Below, piece after piece: positions 36,600 through 46,677 of a stretch of 64,000 bases of DNA (position 1 is its first letter; the number at the start of each line of letters is the position of its first letter). The stretch comes from Bordetella sp. (GTDB taxonomy: Bacteria > Pseudomonadota > Gammaproteobacteria > Burkholderiales > Burkholderiaceae_B): NCBI GenBank assembly GCA_022818765.1, contig CP063810.1:707309-771308 (forward strand), read 5' to 3'. Both the position numbers and the translations under genes were made by a program. Under the pieces are notes generated by a model. It saw only the letters and a program-made list of their open reading frames with translations. It had not been told where the DNA came from and did no database searches.

Positions 36600-39259
36600 C
36601 TACACCACAATATTAACAAGTTTATTAGGAACTATAATTATGCGTTTTGGCAAACGTCCTGATAAAAATCTCTGAATTTTTACATTTTTGATAACTAAAA
36701 TTTCAATTTCTTCTTTAGATGTATCATTTGAAATTAATAAGTAATCTCGAAATTTACCATTAATTTGAATTATTAATTTACTTTTATCATTAACAAGTGC
36801 AAATTCATTAACCTCTGGCCAAGGAGCATTGATTAAATCGCCAAAAACTGAGCAATATTTCATATCATTCCATAATTTCCAAGTAATATGAGGAGTAATT
36901 GGGTATAATATTCGCAATAATATTCCAATACTCTCAGTTTTAACCGCACAAGAATAAAAATTCTCTGAAGAAATATTTTCTTCAATTTCTTCAATTATAT
37001 TTGTTAATTTCATTGAAGTTGAAATGATTGTGTTGTATTGAACACGTTGATAATCATAATTTGCTTGTTTTAGTAATAAATAAACATTTCTTCGAAACTC
37101 TTTAATATTGATTGGAGCGAGGGACCAGTCAATTTTAGTATTAATTCCTTGATAAACAGAATCACGATTCTTATAGCATAGGGACCAAACACGGTGTAAA
37201 AACCGGTTTGCACCATTAATTCCTGATTCAGACCATTCAATATTTTTTTCAGGTGAATTAGCAAACATGATAAATAATCTAACTGTATCTGCACCAAAAG
37301 TATCTATAAAAAATTGTGGATCTACTCCATTAGATTTGGATTTTGACATGGTCGTTATTCCATTGTAACGAACAATAGATTTATCCGATTTTAAATAAGC
37401 GCCTGTGATTTCTCTCTTATTGTTATAGATATTATCAACCTGATTTGCATTGAAATATTTTAATCCCCCTTGGATTGTTTTTTTAGAATAAGTGTGATTA
37501 AGGACCATTCCTTGACAAAGCAATTTTTTAAAAGGTTCATTGATATTTACTAATCCTAAATCTCGCATAACCTTAGTCCAGAACCGAGCATAGAGCAAAT
37601 GTAAAACAGCATGTTCAATTCCACCAATATAATGATCTATCGGCATCCAGTAATCATTTTTTAAATAGTCAATCATAGCCTGATCATTTTTAGGAGAACT
37701 ATAACGCATAAAATACCATGAAGAATCAAAAAAAGTATCCATAGTATCTGTTTCACGACGAGCTGATTTTTTACATTTTGGACAAAAACAATTTAAAAAG
37801 TCTTCGTGTTTGGTAAGAGGATTTCCATTACCATCAGGGATTAAGTGATTTGGTAAAATGACAGGAAGGTCTTTTTCTGGTACTGGAACTATCCCACAAT
37901 CTTTACAATGAATGATGGGAATTGGAGTTCCCCAATATCTTTGTCGAGAAATGCTCCAATCATGGAGACGCCATGTAGTATGAATATCTCCTATTTGTTT
38001 TTCTTTAAGAACGTTAGTAATTTCATTAAAGGCTGATTTAAATTCTAAATTATTAAATTTACCAGAATTGACAGTATAGGAGTAATTTGTATTTTTATAC
38101 CATTTTTGCCAAAAATTGCAATCATAAACTAATCCTGTAAAATGAACGACTTGTACAATGGGCAAGTGATATTTTTTTGCAAATTTGAAATCAGCTTCGT
38201 CATGACCTGGTACACCCATAATAGCGCCTTCTCCATAATTATTCTTTACATAATTACAAATCCAAACGTCTATAGATTTTCCTGTAATAGGATGAATAAC
38301 TTTAAATCCTGTAGGAATTCCAGCTTTTTCAGTTAACTCGGATTCAATATTGTTATCTATTTTATATTTGTTAATAAATGATTTAATTTCCAAGGATTTG
38401 GATGCTGCATGCGAAGCTAATTGATGCTCTGTTGAAATAGCACAGAACGTAACTCCCATGATAGTATCTGGGCGAGTTGTAAACACATATAATTGTCCAT
38501 TTTGTATTGGATAATTATTAGAATCTAAGATGTTGTGACGAAAGAAAAAACGAAATCCTTCAGATTTCCCAATCCAATTTTTCTGCATAGAAATGACACG
38601 ATCAGGCCAATCAGATAACTCCTTAATTGAATCTAATAATTCATTTGCATAATTAGTTATGCGAAGATAGTATCCAGGAATCTCACGTTTCTCTACAAAT
38701 GATCCAGAACGCCATCCTCTTCCATCTATAACTTGTTCATTAGCTAAAACAGTTTGATCAATCGGATCCCAATTTACAACTTGTTTTTTTCGGTATGCAA
38801 TGCCCTTTTCTAACATTTTTAAGAACATCCATTGATTCCATTTATAATATTGTGGATCACAAGTACATATTTCTCTAGACCAATCAATTGATAACCCCAG
38901 AGATATCATTTGTTTTTTCATGTATGCAATGTTATCTTTTGTCCACTTAGCAGGAGAAATTTTAGATATAATAGCGGCATTTTCAGCTGGCATTCCAAAT
39001 GCATCCCATCCCATAGGCATTAATGTATTGTATCCACGCATGCGCATTTGTCGAACCATTACATCATTAATAGTGTAATTTCTTACATGTCCCATATGTA
39101 ATTTTCCACTTGGATAAGGTAACATTGAGCAAACATAGAATTTTTGTCTTTCTTTGTTATTTTTTTGTCAAAATTTTCATGCGCCTGGTATAAATGGAAA
39201 TGTTCCCAACTATTTTGGGCATCCTGTTCTATAAAAACAGCATCATAATTTTCAAGCAT
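36600..39259 (-). CDS. leuS: Leucyl-tRNA synthetase, N-terminus displaced by a frameshift
   Basis: Class I synthetase charging tRNA-Leu. Clear marks are LPYPSGKLHMGHVRNYTIND (HIGH site), the editing domain with TTRPDTIMGVTF, zinc-like cysteines CPKCKKSARRETDTMDTF, and TMSKSKSNGVDP (KMSKS site with first Lys replaced by Thr). As read, the long frame starts only at LPYPSG (39125). The missing 44 residues (ATG 39259, ending KKDK) lie in the next frame; one extra T at 39141-39145 joins them to KFYVCSMLPYPSG for about 886 residues, the usual length. Confidence 0.95.
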
Positions 39260-39386
39260 AGATTCTCTGTTAGATTGAAGAATTCAATTTAAAATTTAAG
39301 TAGTTTGACTATTAATTAAATTTAATTTACTTCTATCAAGGAATTTGCAATTCCTCAATATAAAAATATTATTTTTTATTTCGAAA

Positions 39387-39420
39387 ATTATTGAAGATTA
39401 ATCATTTAATCTTCAATAAT
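39387..39420. repeat. 15-bp perfect hairpin upstream of leuS
   Basis: attattgaagattaa and ttaatcttcaataat pair perfectly around a tcat loop. It lies in the gene-poor patch about 130 bases before the leuS start, next to a second longer palindrome. Without flanking T-runs, a terminator role is uncertain. Confidence 0.8.
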
Positions 39421-39447
39421 CATTATAATATTAAGAAGATCAAAAAT

Positions 39448-39489
39448 GTATCAATAAATATCAAATAATTATTTGATATTTATTGATAC
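39448..39489. repeat. 42-bp perfect palindrome upstream of leuS
   Basis: The sequence reads identically on both strands over all 42 bases; the half-site is gtatcaataaatatcaaata. It lies 27 bases from the neighbouring hairpin. Such a long perfect palindrome is rare by chance even in AT-rich DNA. Confidence 0.85.
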
Positions 39490-40690
39490 TGAAAATTATT
39501 AATATTTTAATTAATTGATCAACAATATTGTGATTATATAGCGAATTAAATTAAGGTTTTTTATTGTATTATTTTACATGAGGTTTCATTTCTATATAAA
39601 TAATATTAGTGCAACTAAATTTAAGGATTTGTCCACGGAGCATTCCATAAATCCAAAATACTAAGAATGCATAATAAAAATTCCATAGTTAAACTTACAA
39701 AATGCAATAATTTGGTTTTTCATAAAATTAGAATGATGATTATCCATCATGGTATATTATATAATTTTGCTTTCAAATATAAAATATTCAGTACAGATTG
39801 AACTATTTTTTTATAATTTATTTTCATGTTTTATTGCTAAAACCTCTAATATTTTTAGATAGAAATCTTTACTTTTATTATTTTCATAAATTTTTCTGAA
39901 TCTTATTGGATAAATTATACAGAATCCATTCTTCCAGATATTTCTTTGTGTATTTTTTTATTAAAAAACCATGTAGCTATTTTTGATAAATCAGGTTTTG
40001 ATATTTTCATATAAATATGAAAAAGCATTTCTTCAATAATTGTTAAAGTTACAGATACTTGATACTTTTGAAAGAAAAGCTATAAATTTTAGAACATTTA
40101 AAAAAATTAATTGTATTAACAACTGTAATTACAGAATATTTTAAATAATTATGTAGAATTTACTAGGCAGGGCCTGGGATGAGAGATTTATTAATAAATA
40201 ATATGTTAATTAACTAATATCATTAAATTTAAATTTATCGTAATTATTAGTTTGTAATACTAGTCTGATCGAATAGATATTAAAAATTTATATCATGGAT
40301 AAAGTTAATTCCATTTGATAAAATGGAAGCGTGGATTTCCAAAATCATTAGGCATTTCTTTTTTTTTGAAGTAATATAATTATACAAATTGCAATTTAAT
40401 TTAATAAATTTTCAAAAAATTTTTGCTTTTAAAACAAGATAAATAATATAATTTTTTCTTTATCTAAAAATTTTGTGCAAGCAAAACTTTTAATTTGATT
40501 TGATGAATTAAATTAAAAATTATGTAAGAAACTGATTCTTATAAAAATTTTTTCATGAATTGATATTATTTCTTTTTTCAAACTTAAATAGTGAATTTAA
40601 CATGTAATTGTTAAGTTTTAACTGATCTAGTAATTTTGAAATCTAAATTTATAAAACTTTTATTAAATTCTATGTCTAAGAGGTGAAGTT
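39490..40690. other. Gene-poor patch with eroded coding traces
   Basis: About 1.2 kb without an intact gene. It holds a likely decayed minus-strand ORF (39811-40079), a weaker coding-like trace (39621-39750), a small hairpin (ttccattt gata aaatggaa, 40309-40328), an unusually G-rich islet (40163-40185) and a T9 run near 40360. The rpmB promoter must lie at its right end. Together with the two palindromes it is the least coding part of the window. Confidence 0.6.
39811..40079 (-). pseudogene. Unrecognised decayed ORF, C-terminal part
   Basis: Two adjoining minus-strand frames read like one protein tail of about 90 residues: TLTIIEEMLFHIYMKISKPD, LSKIATWFFNKKIHKEISGR, then after a one-base shift near 39920 IIYPIRFRKIYENNKSKDFY and LKILEVLAIKHENKL before a stop at 39811. 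Its composition is protein-like, with charged and aromatic residues spaced as in a helical protein. Upstream the frame breaks again at a TAG and no start is found. I do not recognise the family. Confidence 0.4.
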
Positions 40691-40915
40691 GTGGCTCGTG
40701 TATGCCAAGTAACAGGAAAAAAACCTATGATTGGAAACAATGTTTCACATGCTAATAATAAAACAAAGCGTGTGTTTTTACCAAATTTACAATCACGTCG
40801 TTTCTGGGTTGAAAGTGAAAAACGTTGGATACGTCTTCGAATCTCAGCTAAAGCTATTCGTATCATCGATAAAAAAGGTATTGATTCTGTTCTTTCAGAA
40901 ATGCGCGATCGTTGA
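40691..40915 (+). CDS. rpmB: 50S ribosomal protein L28
   Basis: A 74-residue L28 from GTG 40691, beginning [20 protein letters not shown] and followed by [23 protein letters not shown] upstream serves as SD. The pair rpmB-rpmG is conserved. Confidence 0.96.
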   Translation: MARVCQVTGKKPMIGNNVSHANNKTKRVFLPNLQSRRFWVESEKRWIRLRISAKAIRIIDKKGIDSVLSEMRDR

Positions 40916-40977
40916 TAATTATGTTGTTAAATGACGATGATTAAATATTTCCAAATTTAATAAAAAAGGAATGACGT

Positions 40978-41145
40978 ATGGCAAAAAATGCTCGTGAAAA
41001 AATAAAACTTGAATCTACTGCTGGAACAGGTCATTTTTATACAACAACTAAAAATAAACGAAATATGTCAGAAAAAATGAAATTTAAAAAATTTGACCCT
41101 GTTATCCGAAAACATGTAGAGTATAAAGAGAAAAAATTAAAATAA
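40978..41145 (+). CDS. rpmG: 50S ribosomal protein L33
   Basis: A 55-residue L33: [20 protein letters not shown], then TTTKNKR and [15 protein letters not shown]. It is 62 bases after rpmB with SD AAGGA. No zinc cysteines are present, as in the C-minus form of proteobacteria. Confidence 0.95.
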   Translation: MAKNAREKIKLESTAGTGHFYTTTKNKRNMSEKMKFKKFDPVIRKHVEYKEKKLK

Positions 41146-41232
41146 TTTTTTAATGCTTTATTTCTTAATTTTCAAGATATTTTTTATTATATATGAATAT
41201 ATGTTGAAAACATGTAATACAAATGCGAATAA

Positions 41233-42024
41233 ATGGTTGGGAAAAAGAATATATTGAAATATATGATATTATTCTCGATTTTTTCAAGTTGTTTTGAGAT
41301 TAATTTAGAAATTGCAAATGATAAAAATGAAAATATAATAGTTTCAATAGCATCTAGTCTGTCCATTCCATTTCAAGAATTGATTCAAAATTATGAATCA
41401 GAATTTAGTCAATCCAAAATTATTTTAAATTCCGGTGCCTCAAATACCTTGTTTTATCAAATAAAATACGGTGCTCCGGTAAGTATTTTAATCTCAGCTG
41501 ATCAGAACATCATCAAAAAACTTACTCAAATCAATATTAAAATAGATAGTAATTCTTGGAAAGAGCTAGTAAAAAATGAATTAGTTTTAATAACTCCAAC
41601 AACTAGAGAAATACAAATAAATTCTCTGAATGATTTAAAATCAGAGAATATTAAGCGAATTGCCTATGGAAATCCTAATTTAGCCCCTGTCGGATCTTAT
41701 ACAAAAGAAATTTTAATAGCAAATGATATTTGGACATTAGTAGAATCAAAAGGGATACCAACACAAACAGCAAAGCAATGTTTAGATTATGTATCACGTG
41801 GCGAGGTTGATGCAGGTTTTGTATTTTTAACCGATGCACTCTCTGTAATTAATGACGTTAAAATTAAATTAAATTTACCAACAGTTTCTTCAATAATATA
41901 TACAGGAATTTTAATTCCTCAAAAAAATGTTATAAATGAAAAGGCAAAGCATTTTTTTTCTTATATGCAATCTTTAATTAGTCAAGAGATATTTAGAAAA
42001 TATGGCTTTCAAATTATTTATTAA
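41233..42024 (+). CDS. modA: Molybdate ABC transporter binding protein ModA
   Basis: A 263-residue secreted binding protein. A hydrophobic signal (about residues 8-20) ends near SSCFE, possibly a lipobox. The ModA pattern follows: SIASSLSIPFQELI, NSGASNTLFYQIKYGAPV with the oxyanion-binding Ser, ISADQ, ELVLITP, IAYGNPNLAPVGSYTKE and SRGEVDAGFVFLTDA. It captures molybdate or tungstate in the periplasm. modB follows in 14 bases, but modC does not. Confidence 0.9.
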   Translation: MVGKKNILKYMILFSIFSSCFEINLEIANDKNENIIVSIASSLSIPFQELIQNYESEFSQSKIILNSGASNTLFYQIKYGAPVSILISADQNIIKKLTQINIKIDSNSWKELVKNELVLITPTTREIQINSLNDLKSENIKRIAYGNPNLAPVGSYTKEILIANDIWTLVESKGIPTQTAKQCLDYVSRGEVDAGFVFLTDALSVINDVKIKLNLPTVSSIIYTGILIPQKNVINEKAKHFFSYMQSLISQEIFRKYGFQIIY

Positions 42025-42038
42025 AAAGGTGAATTAAT

Positions 42039-42719
42039 GTGTTATGGAATCCCTTATTTTTATCTTTGAAAGTAGCAATTATCTCTACAATAATTAATAC
42101 AATGTTAGGCGTAATAATTGCTTTCTTATTAGTTCAATGTCGTTTCAGATTACTATCTAATATATTAGGAACAATTTTGCTATTGCCTTTAATTTTACCT
42201 CCAACAGTTATAGGATATTACTTGATAATATTATTTGGGCAAAATGGTTTTTTAGGAAAATTTTTTTCAAAATTTGGAATAAATGTAATATTTACATGGT
42301 ATGGTGCTTTAATTGCATCAATTGTTACTTCATTTCCTTTATTATTAACATCGGCTAGACGTGCTTTTGAAAATGTTGATCAGAACATAGAGGATGCAGG
42401 TCGGGTTTTAGGTTTGAGTGAAATAACTTTATTTCTTAAAATAACCTTGCCTTTGGCATCAAATGGTATCATAGCGGGAATGCTTTTATCATTTGCAAGA
42501 GCTTTAGGTGAATTTGGTGCTACTTTGATGATTGCAGGGAATTTATCTGGATATACGCAAACTATTTCTGGAGCCATTTATGAAGCTATATATACGGGGA
42601 AAACATTTGAAGCAGGTTTATTGGTAGTTACTATTTCTATAATATGTATTGTAGTTTTATTGATTATTGAATATAAATTTCTTTCCAGAATATCACATTC
42701 ATCCAGAAGAAAAAGATAG
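42039..42719 (+). CDS. modB: Molybdate ABC transporter permease ModB
   Basis: A 226-residue inner-membrane permease with five or six helices. LLPLILPPTVIGYYLIILFG and the ABC-contact EAA loop region (EDAGRVLGLSEITLFLKITLPLAS) are typical. ARALGEFGATLMIAGN is the ModB signature. Start is GTG 42039 after AAGGTG. The ATPase gene modC, usually third, is absent; pdxJ comes next. Confidence 0.92.
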   Translation: MLWNPLFLSLKVAIISTIINTMLGVIIAFLLVQCRFRLLSNILGTILLLPLILPPTVIGYYLIILFGQNGFLGKFFSKFGINVIFTWYGALIASIVTSFPLLLTSARRAFENVDQNIEDAGRVLGLSEITLFLKITLPLASNGIIAGMLLSFARALGEFGATLMIAGNLSGYTQTISGAIYEAIYTGKTFEAGLLVVTISIICIVVLLIIEYKFLSRISHSSRRKR

Positions 42720-42854
42720 CTGATTTTTATACTTTTGGATTTCTTGCAAAAGAAATTACATAGAAGCATTTTAGATTTGATAATTAATTCTTATAATAAA
42801 GTTCATGTTTTAATTAAACCCTAAAACCTAAAATTAGTAAAATGAAATAATTAA

Positions 42855-43580
42855 ATGATAGAACTAGGTGTTAACATTGATCATATTGCAACGCTCCGAG
42901 AACAAAGAGGCACGATATATCCGGATCCTTTAGAAGCAGCTTTGTCTGCAGAGGAAGCAGGAGCAGATTTAATTACTCTTCACTTGCGTGAAGATCGCCG
43001 TCATATTCAAGATTCAGATGTTTATAGAATTCGCTCATCAATCTTAACAAGGATGAATTTAGAATGTTCTTTATCTCCTGAGATATTAAAAATTGCAATT
43101 GATGTAAAACCTGATAATGTATGTTTAGTTCCGGAGAATCGAAAAGAATTAACAACTGAAGGTGGATTAGATATTATCAATAATTTTTATATCATTAGAG
43201 ATGCAATTAATTTACTTGTTGAAAAAGGCATTAGTGTAACTTTATTTATTGATCCTGATCTTAAGCAAATAGAGTTAGCATCAAAATTGAAAGTAGCTGC
43301 AATAGAAATTCATACAGGTTTTTATGCCCAATCAATAACAAAAGATATGCGTGATATGGAGATTAATAGGATTAGTCATGCTGTTAGTGAAGGTTTGCGA
43401 TATGGATTAAGAATCAATGCAGGCCATGGATTACATTATGATAATGTAATCCCAATAGCTAAGATTAATGGTATCTCGGAACTTAATATTGGCCATTCAA
43501 TTGTTGCAAAAGCAGTTTTTAATGGGTGGAAAAATTCTGTAAGTGATATGAAGGCTTTAATTTTTAAAGCACGTTTGTGA
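42855..43580 (+). CDS. pdxJ: Pyridoxine 5'-phosphate synthase
   Basis: PdxJ joins 1-deoxyxylulose 5-phosphate and aminoacetone phosphate to give pyridoxine phosphate. The 241-residue TIM barrel starts IELGVNIDHIATLREQRGT and carries GADLITLHLREDRRHIQD, VCLVPE, IEIHTGFYA and INAGHGLHYDNV. It is complete and precedes acpS as in most proteobacteria. It supplies PLP for ilvA and others here. Confidence 0.97.
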   Translation: MIELGVNIDHIATLREQRGTIYPDPLEAALSAEEAGADLITLHLREDRRHIQDSDVYRIRSSILTRMNLECSLSPEILKIAIDVKPDNVCLVPENRKELTTEGGLDIINNFYIIRDAINLLVEKGISVTLFIDPDLKQIELASKLKVAAIEIHTGFYAQSITKDMRDMEINRISHAVSEGLRYGLRINAGHGLHYDNVIPIAKINGISELNIGHSIVAKAVFNGWKNSVSDMKALIFKARL

Positions 43581-43617
43581 AATTTAATATCTAGGATGAT
43601 TTTTTCATTATTTTTCA

Positions 43618-44079
43618 ATGAAACATGATAATTTTTATAGTTTATTGCCTAAAATATCTGGTCCTATTGCAGGAATAGGAGTAGATATTTTATATACTTC
43701 TCGAATTGAAAAAGCTTTAACACGAAGTTGTATGCGTTTCGCTGAAAAAATACTAGGTTTAGAAGAATTACAAAATTTTTATATACGAAGAAATAAAAAC
43801 ATTAAAAAAAGCATTAAATTTTTGAGTTCAAGATTTGCAGCTAAAGAAGCCTTTTCTAAAGCTGTTGGTATTGGTATAAATATCCCAGTTCGTTGGAAAG
43901 AAGTACAGATTATTAATTCAAATAATGGAAGACCAACGCTTTTTTTATCTCCGAAATTATTTTCATGGTATAACAAATTTTATGGAAAATTTCATGTGTC
44001 AATTTCAGATGAATCCGATATGGTAATAGCATTTGTTGTTATAGAACATAAAGATAAATCTTATAATTTTTCTAATTAA
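43618..44079 (+). CDS. acpS: Holo-[acyl-carrier-protein] synthase
   Basis: Transfers 4'-phosphopantetheine from CoA to ACP. The 153-residue protein has the Mg-binding IGVDILYTSRIEKAL and FLSSRFAAKEAFSKAVGIGI. An extra 13 or so residues precede the core compared with the usual 126-140. It follows pdxJ by 37 bases. nagZ, which often follows, is not here. Confidence 0.93.
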   Translation: MKHDNFYSLLPKISGPIAGIGVDILYTSRIEKALTRSCMRFAEKILGLEELQNFYIRRNKNIKKSIKFLSSRFAAKEAFSKAVGIGINIPVRWKEVQIINSNNGRPTLFLSPKLFSWYNKFYGKFHVSISDESDMVIAFVVIEHKDKSYNFSN

Positions 44080-44172
44080 AATAGCTGATAGTGAGTTACA
44101 ATTGCGATATTTGTAAGGTTATTTTTTGAAAATGATGATTAGAAATCATATATAACTAAAATTTTTTAATAA

Positions 44173-46008
44173 ATGATTAATGATATTGATATCAAATGTT
44201 TATTGAAAACATTACCTTCCTTGCCAGGTGTTTATAAATTTTTAGACATAAAAAATGATGTAATTTATGTTGGTAAATCTTGCAATTTGAAAAAAAGAAT
44301 ATCTTCTTATTTTCAAAAAAAATTAACTGATCTGCGTTCTATTAAGATGTTAGAAAAAATTGCAAAAATACAAGTCACAATTACTCGATCAGAGTCTGAA
44401 GCACTTATATTAGAAAGTAATTTAATTAAGAAATTCCTTCCAAAATACAATATCCTTTTTCGAGATGATAAATCGTATTCTTATCTTTTAATATCTAATC
44501 ATGATTGGCCACGAATTTCTTCTTATAAAGGTAAAAGAATAAATAATGATGGATCTTATTTTGGACCATTTCCAAGCTCAACAGCTTTAAGAAAAACAAT
44601 CGAGATTCTTCAAAAAACATTTCAAATTCGAATTTGTGAGGATTCAGCTTTTTCAAATCGTTCCCGACCTTGCTTATTATATCAAATACAACATTGTTCT
44701 GCACCTTGCGTTCGCGCTATTACCTCTGAGGTATATAAAAGAAATGCTCAAAATGCTATTGATTTTTTAAATTGTAAAACCAAAAAATTAATGTCAGATA
44801 TAGCATTACAAATGGAGAATGCTGCGAAAAAACTTCAATTTGAAGAAGCTATAAGATTTAGGGATCAAATAGATTCGTTAAGTAGTATTTTGCGCAAGCA
44901 AACCATGAAAATTTCTGATGATCTAAATATTGATATTATAGCTATAGCAATTGAAGAAAATAAAGCTTATATCAGCTTGGGGCTTGTTAGGAATGGGCAA
45001 CATCTTGGAAGCCGATCAATTTTTCCAGAACAAATAGAAGGAAAATCTATAGAACAAATTTTAGAAGCTTTCTTTTCTCATTATTATTTTATGGAAAAGA
45101 TTAATTTTCCAGATCTAATTATATGTTCACATTTTTTTTCTTATTTAAATGTTATGAATTTTTCAGATAGATCTACTAATGAAAAATTTCCTAAAGTATT
45201 ATTTCAACCTAAAGGTATATATCGTTCATGGTTAGATCAGGAAAAACAAAACGTGGAAAATTTGATGCATCAAATTAGAAAAAAATCATCAAATTTTATT
45301 TCTAAAAATATAGATTTAGCAAAAATACTTAATTTAGATATTGAAAAAACTAAATCAGGTCAAATTCGAATTGAATGTTTTGATATTAGTCATTCAGCAG
45401 GAAAATTTACTGAAGCTTCATGTGTGGTATTCAAAAATCATTCATTACAACCTAGTTTGTATCGTCGCTATAATATTGAGGATGTTAATCCATGTGACGA
45501 TTATTCTGCTATTAATCAGGTACTAACTCGTAGATTCTCGAAAATTTCTAATAAGATTGATTTACCTGATCTTGTATTAATTGATGGTGGAAAAGGTCAA
45601 GTTGAAATAGCTCGTCAAGTATTTTCTAGATTAGGTATAAATTCTAGCATTCTAGTTGGAATTTCAAAAAATAAAAACCGGAAAGCCGGAATGGAGAAAT
45701 TAATTTTTGCCGATCATAGGGAACCTCTCATTCTTGGTCAACGATCTCAAGCTTTATTATTAATGATCAATATTCGTGATGAAGCACATCGATTTGCCAT
45801 TAATTCTATGAAGATGCGCCGTATTAAAACATTTCATTTATCTAAATTAGAAGAAATATCAAAAATAGGAAAAAATAGACGTCAAAATTTATTAAATCGA
45901 TTTGGTAGCTTTTCAGGTGTTGTTTCAGCTAACATTGACGAGTTAACTTCAGTACATGGAATATCTTATTCGCTGGCTAGACATATTTATGATCATTTGC
46001 ACAAATAA
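44173..46008 (+). CDS. uvrC: Excinuclease ABC subunit C
   Basis: UvrC makes both incisions in nucleotide excision repair. The 611-residue protein has the GIY-YIG nuclease (LPGVYKFLDIKNDVIYVGKS), a UVR motif (KKLQFEEAIRFRDQIDSL), the RNase H-like C-terminal nuclease (IECFDISHSAG, LVLIDGGKGQV) and a tandem HhH end (RFGSFSGVVSANIDELTSV). Complete length shows excision repair is kept in this reduced genome. A 40-bp perfect palindrome separates it from pgsA. Confidence 0.96.
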   Translation: MINDIDIKCLLKTLPSLPGVYKFLDIKNDVIYVGKSCNLKKRISSYFQKKLTDLRSIKMLEKIAKIQVTITRSESEALILESNLIKKFLPKYNILFRDDKSYSYLLISNHDWPRISSYKGKRINNDGSYFGPFPSSTALRKTIEILQKTFQIRICEDSAFSNRSRPCLLYQIQHCSAPCVRAITSEVYKRNAQNAIDFLNCKTKKLMSDIALQMENAAKKLQFEEAIRFRDQIDSLSSILRKQTMKISDDLNIDIIAIAIEENKAYISLGLVRNGQHLGSRSIFPEQIEGKSIEQILEAFFSHYYFMEKINFPDLIICSHFFSYLNVMNFSDRSTNEKFPKVLFQPKGIYRSWLDQEKQNVENLMHQIRKKSSNFISKNIDLAKILNLDIEKTKSGQIRIECFDISHSAGKFTEASCVVFKNHSLQPSLYRRYNIEDVNPCDDYSAINQVLTRRFSKISNKIDLPDLVLIDGGKGQVEIARQVFSRLGINSSILVGISKNKNRKAGMEKLIFADHREPLILGQRSQALLLMINIRDEAHRFAINSMKMRRIKTFHLSKLEEISKIGKNRRQNLLNRFGSFSGVVSANIDELTSVHGISYSLARHIYDHLHK

Positions 46009-46043
46009 GTCATCAAAAGATTTTCCTATTTTATGCAACATAA

Positions 46044-46083
46044 TTTCAATTTTTATTCTAAATATTTAGAATAAAAATTGAAA
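46044..46083. repeat. 40-bp perfect palindrome between uvrC and pgsA
   Basis: The half-site tttcaatttttattctaaat is followed at once by its exact reverse complement. It falls between two genes reading the same way, where it could terminate, attenuate or stabilise the uvrC message. Confidence 0.85.
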
Positions 46084-46114
46084 AATTAACACGTAGCAAT
46101 ACATACATAAATCC

Positions 46115-46675
46115 ATGTCTATAAATGTTCCTACAATTTTAACCTGGTTTCGAATAACTATGATTCCTTTGGTTATTAGTTTATTTTATTTGCCTGAAAA
46201 TTGGTTTGGGATAATCTTGCGAGATACCTGGATAGCGATGGTTTTTATGTTCTCTGCATTAACAGATTGGTTAGATGGATGGTTAGCAAGACGTTGGAAA
46301 CAAACTTCTGCATTTGGAGCTTTTTTGGATCCTGTCGCTGATAAATTAATGGTATGTTCGGCATTACTTATATTACTGAATTTAAATCGAATAGATACAT
46401 TGATTGCATTAATAATTGTTGGACGCGAAATTATAATTTCATCACTTCGTGCATGGATGGCACAGATTGGAGCGAATAATAATGTTAGAGTTCATAGGTT
46501 AGGAAAGTTAAAAACTATACTTCAAATGATTGCTATACCTTGTTTATTTTTTGATAAGAAATTTGATGGTCAATTATATTGTTTAGGATCTGGATTAATA
46601 ACATTAGCTGCTATTTTAGCTGTTTGGTCTATGCTTTATTATCTTCAGAGAGCGTGGTTTGTAATTAAAAATTAA
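46115..46675 (+). CDS. pgsA: CDP-diacylglycerol-glycerol-3-phosphate 3-phosphatidyltransferase
   Basis: Makes phosphatidylglycerol phosphate in the inner membrane. The 186-residue multi-helix protein has the full CDP-alcohol phosphotransferase motif (DWLDGWLARRWKQTSAFGAF then LDPVADKL). It begins with NVPTILTWFRI. uvrC-pgsA order is conserved. Its stop is 2 bases from the end of folB on the other strand. Confidence 0.96.
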   Translation: MSINVPTILTWFRITMIPLVISLFYLPENWFGIILRDTWIAMVFMFSALTDWLDGWLARRWKQTSAFGAFLDPVADKLMVCSALLILLNLNRIDTLIALIIVGREIIISSLRAWMAQIGANNNVRVHRLGKLKTILQMIAIPCLFFDKKFDGQLYCLGSGLITLAAILAVWSMLYYLQRAWFVIKN

Positions 46676-46677
46676 AA

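Noticed and set aside
39621..39750. Minus-strand trace starting with Met-Met-Asp and ending LSILDLWNAPWTNP after a one-base shift
   Set aside because: It could be a small membrane protein, but it is only about 42 residues, needs a frame correction and has no recognised family, so it is too weak to list as a gene.
40163..40185. G-rich islet that might mark a structured RNA
   Set aside because: I tried tmRNA, RNase P, SRP and 6S core motifs and none fits; no stable stem with flanking sequence was found.
40663..40866. Minus-strand ORF over rpmB
   Set aside because: Antisense shadow of the highly conserved L28 gene.
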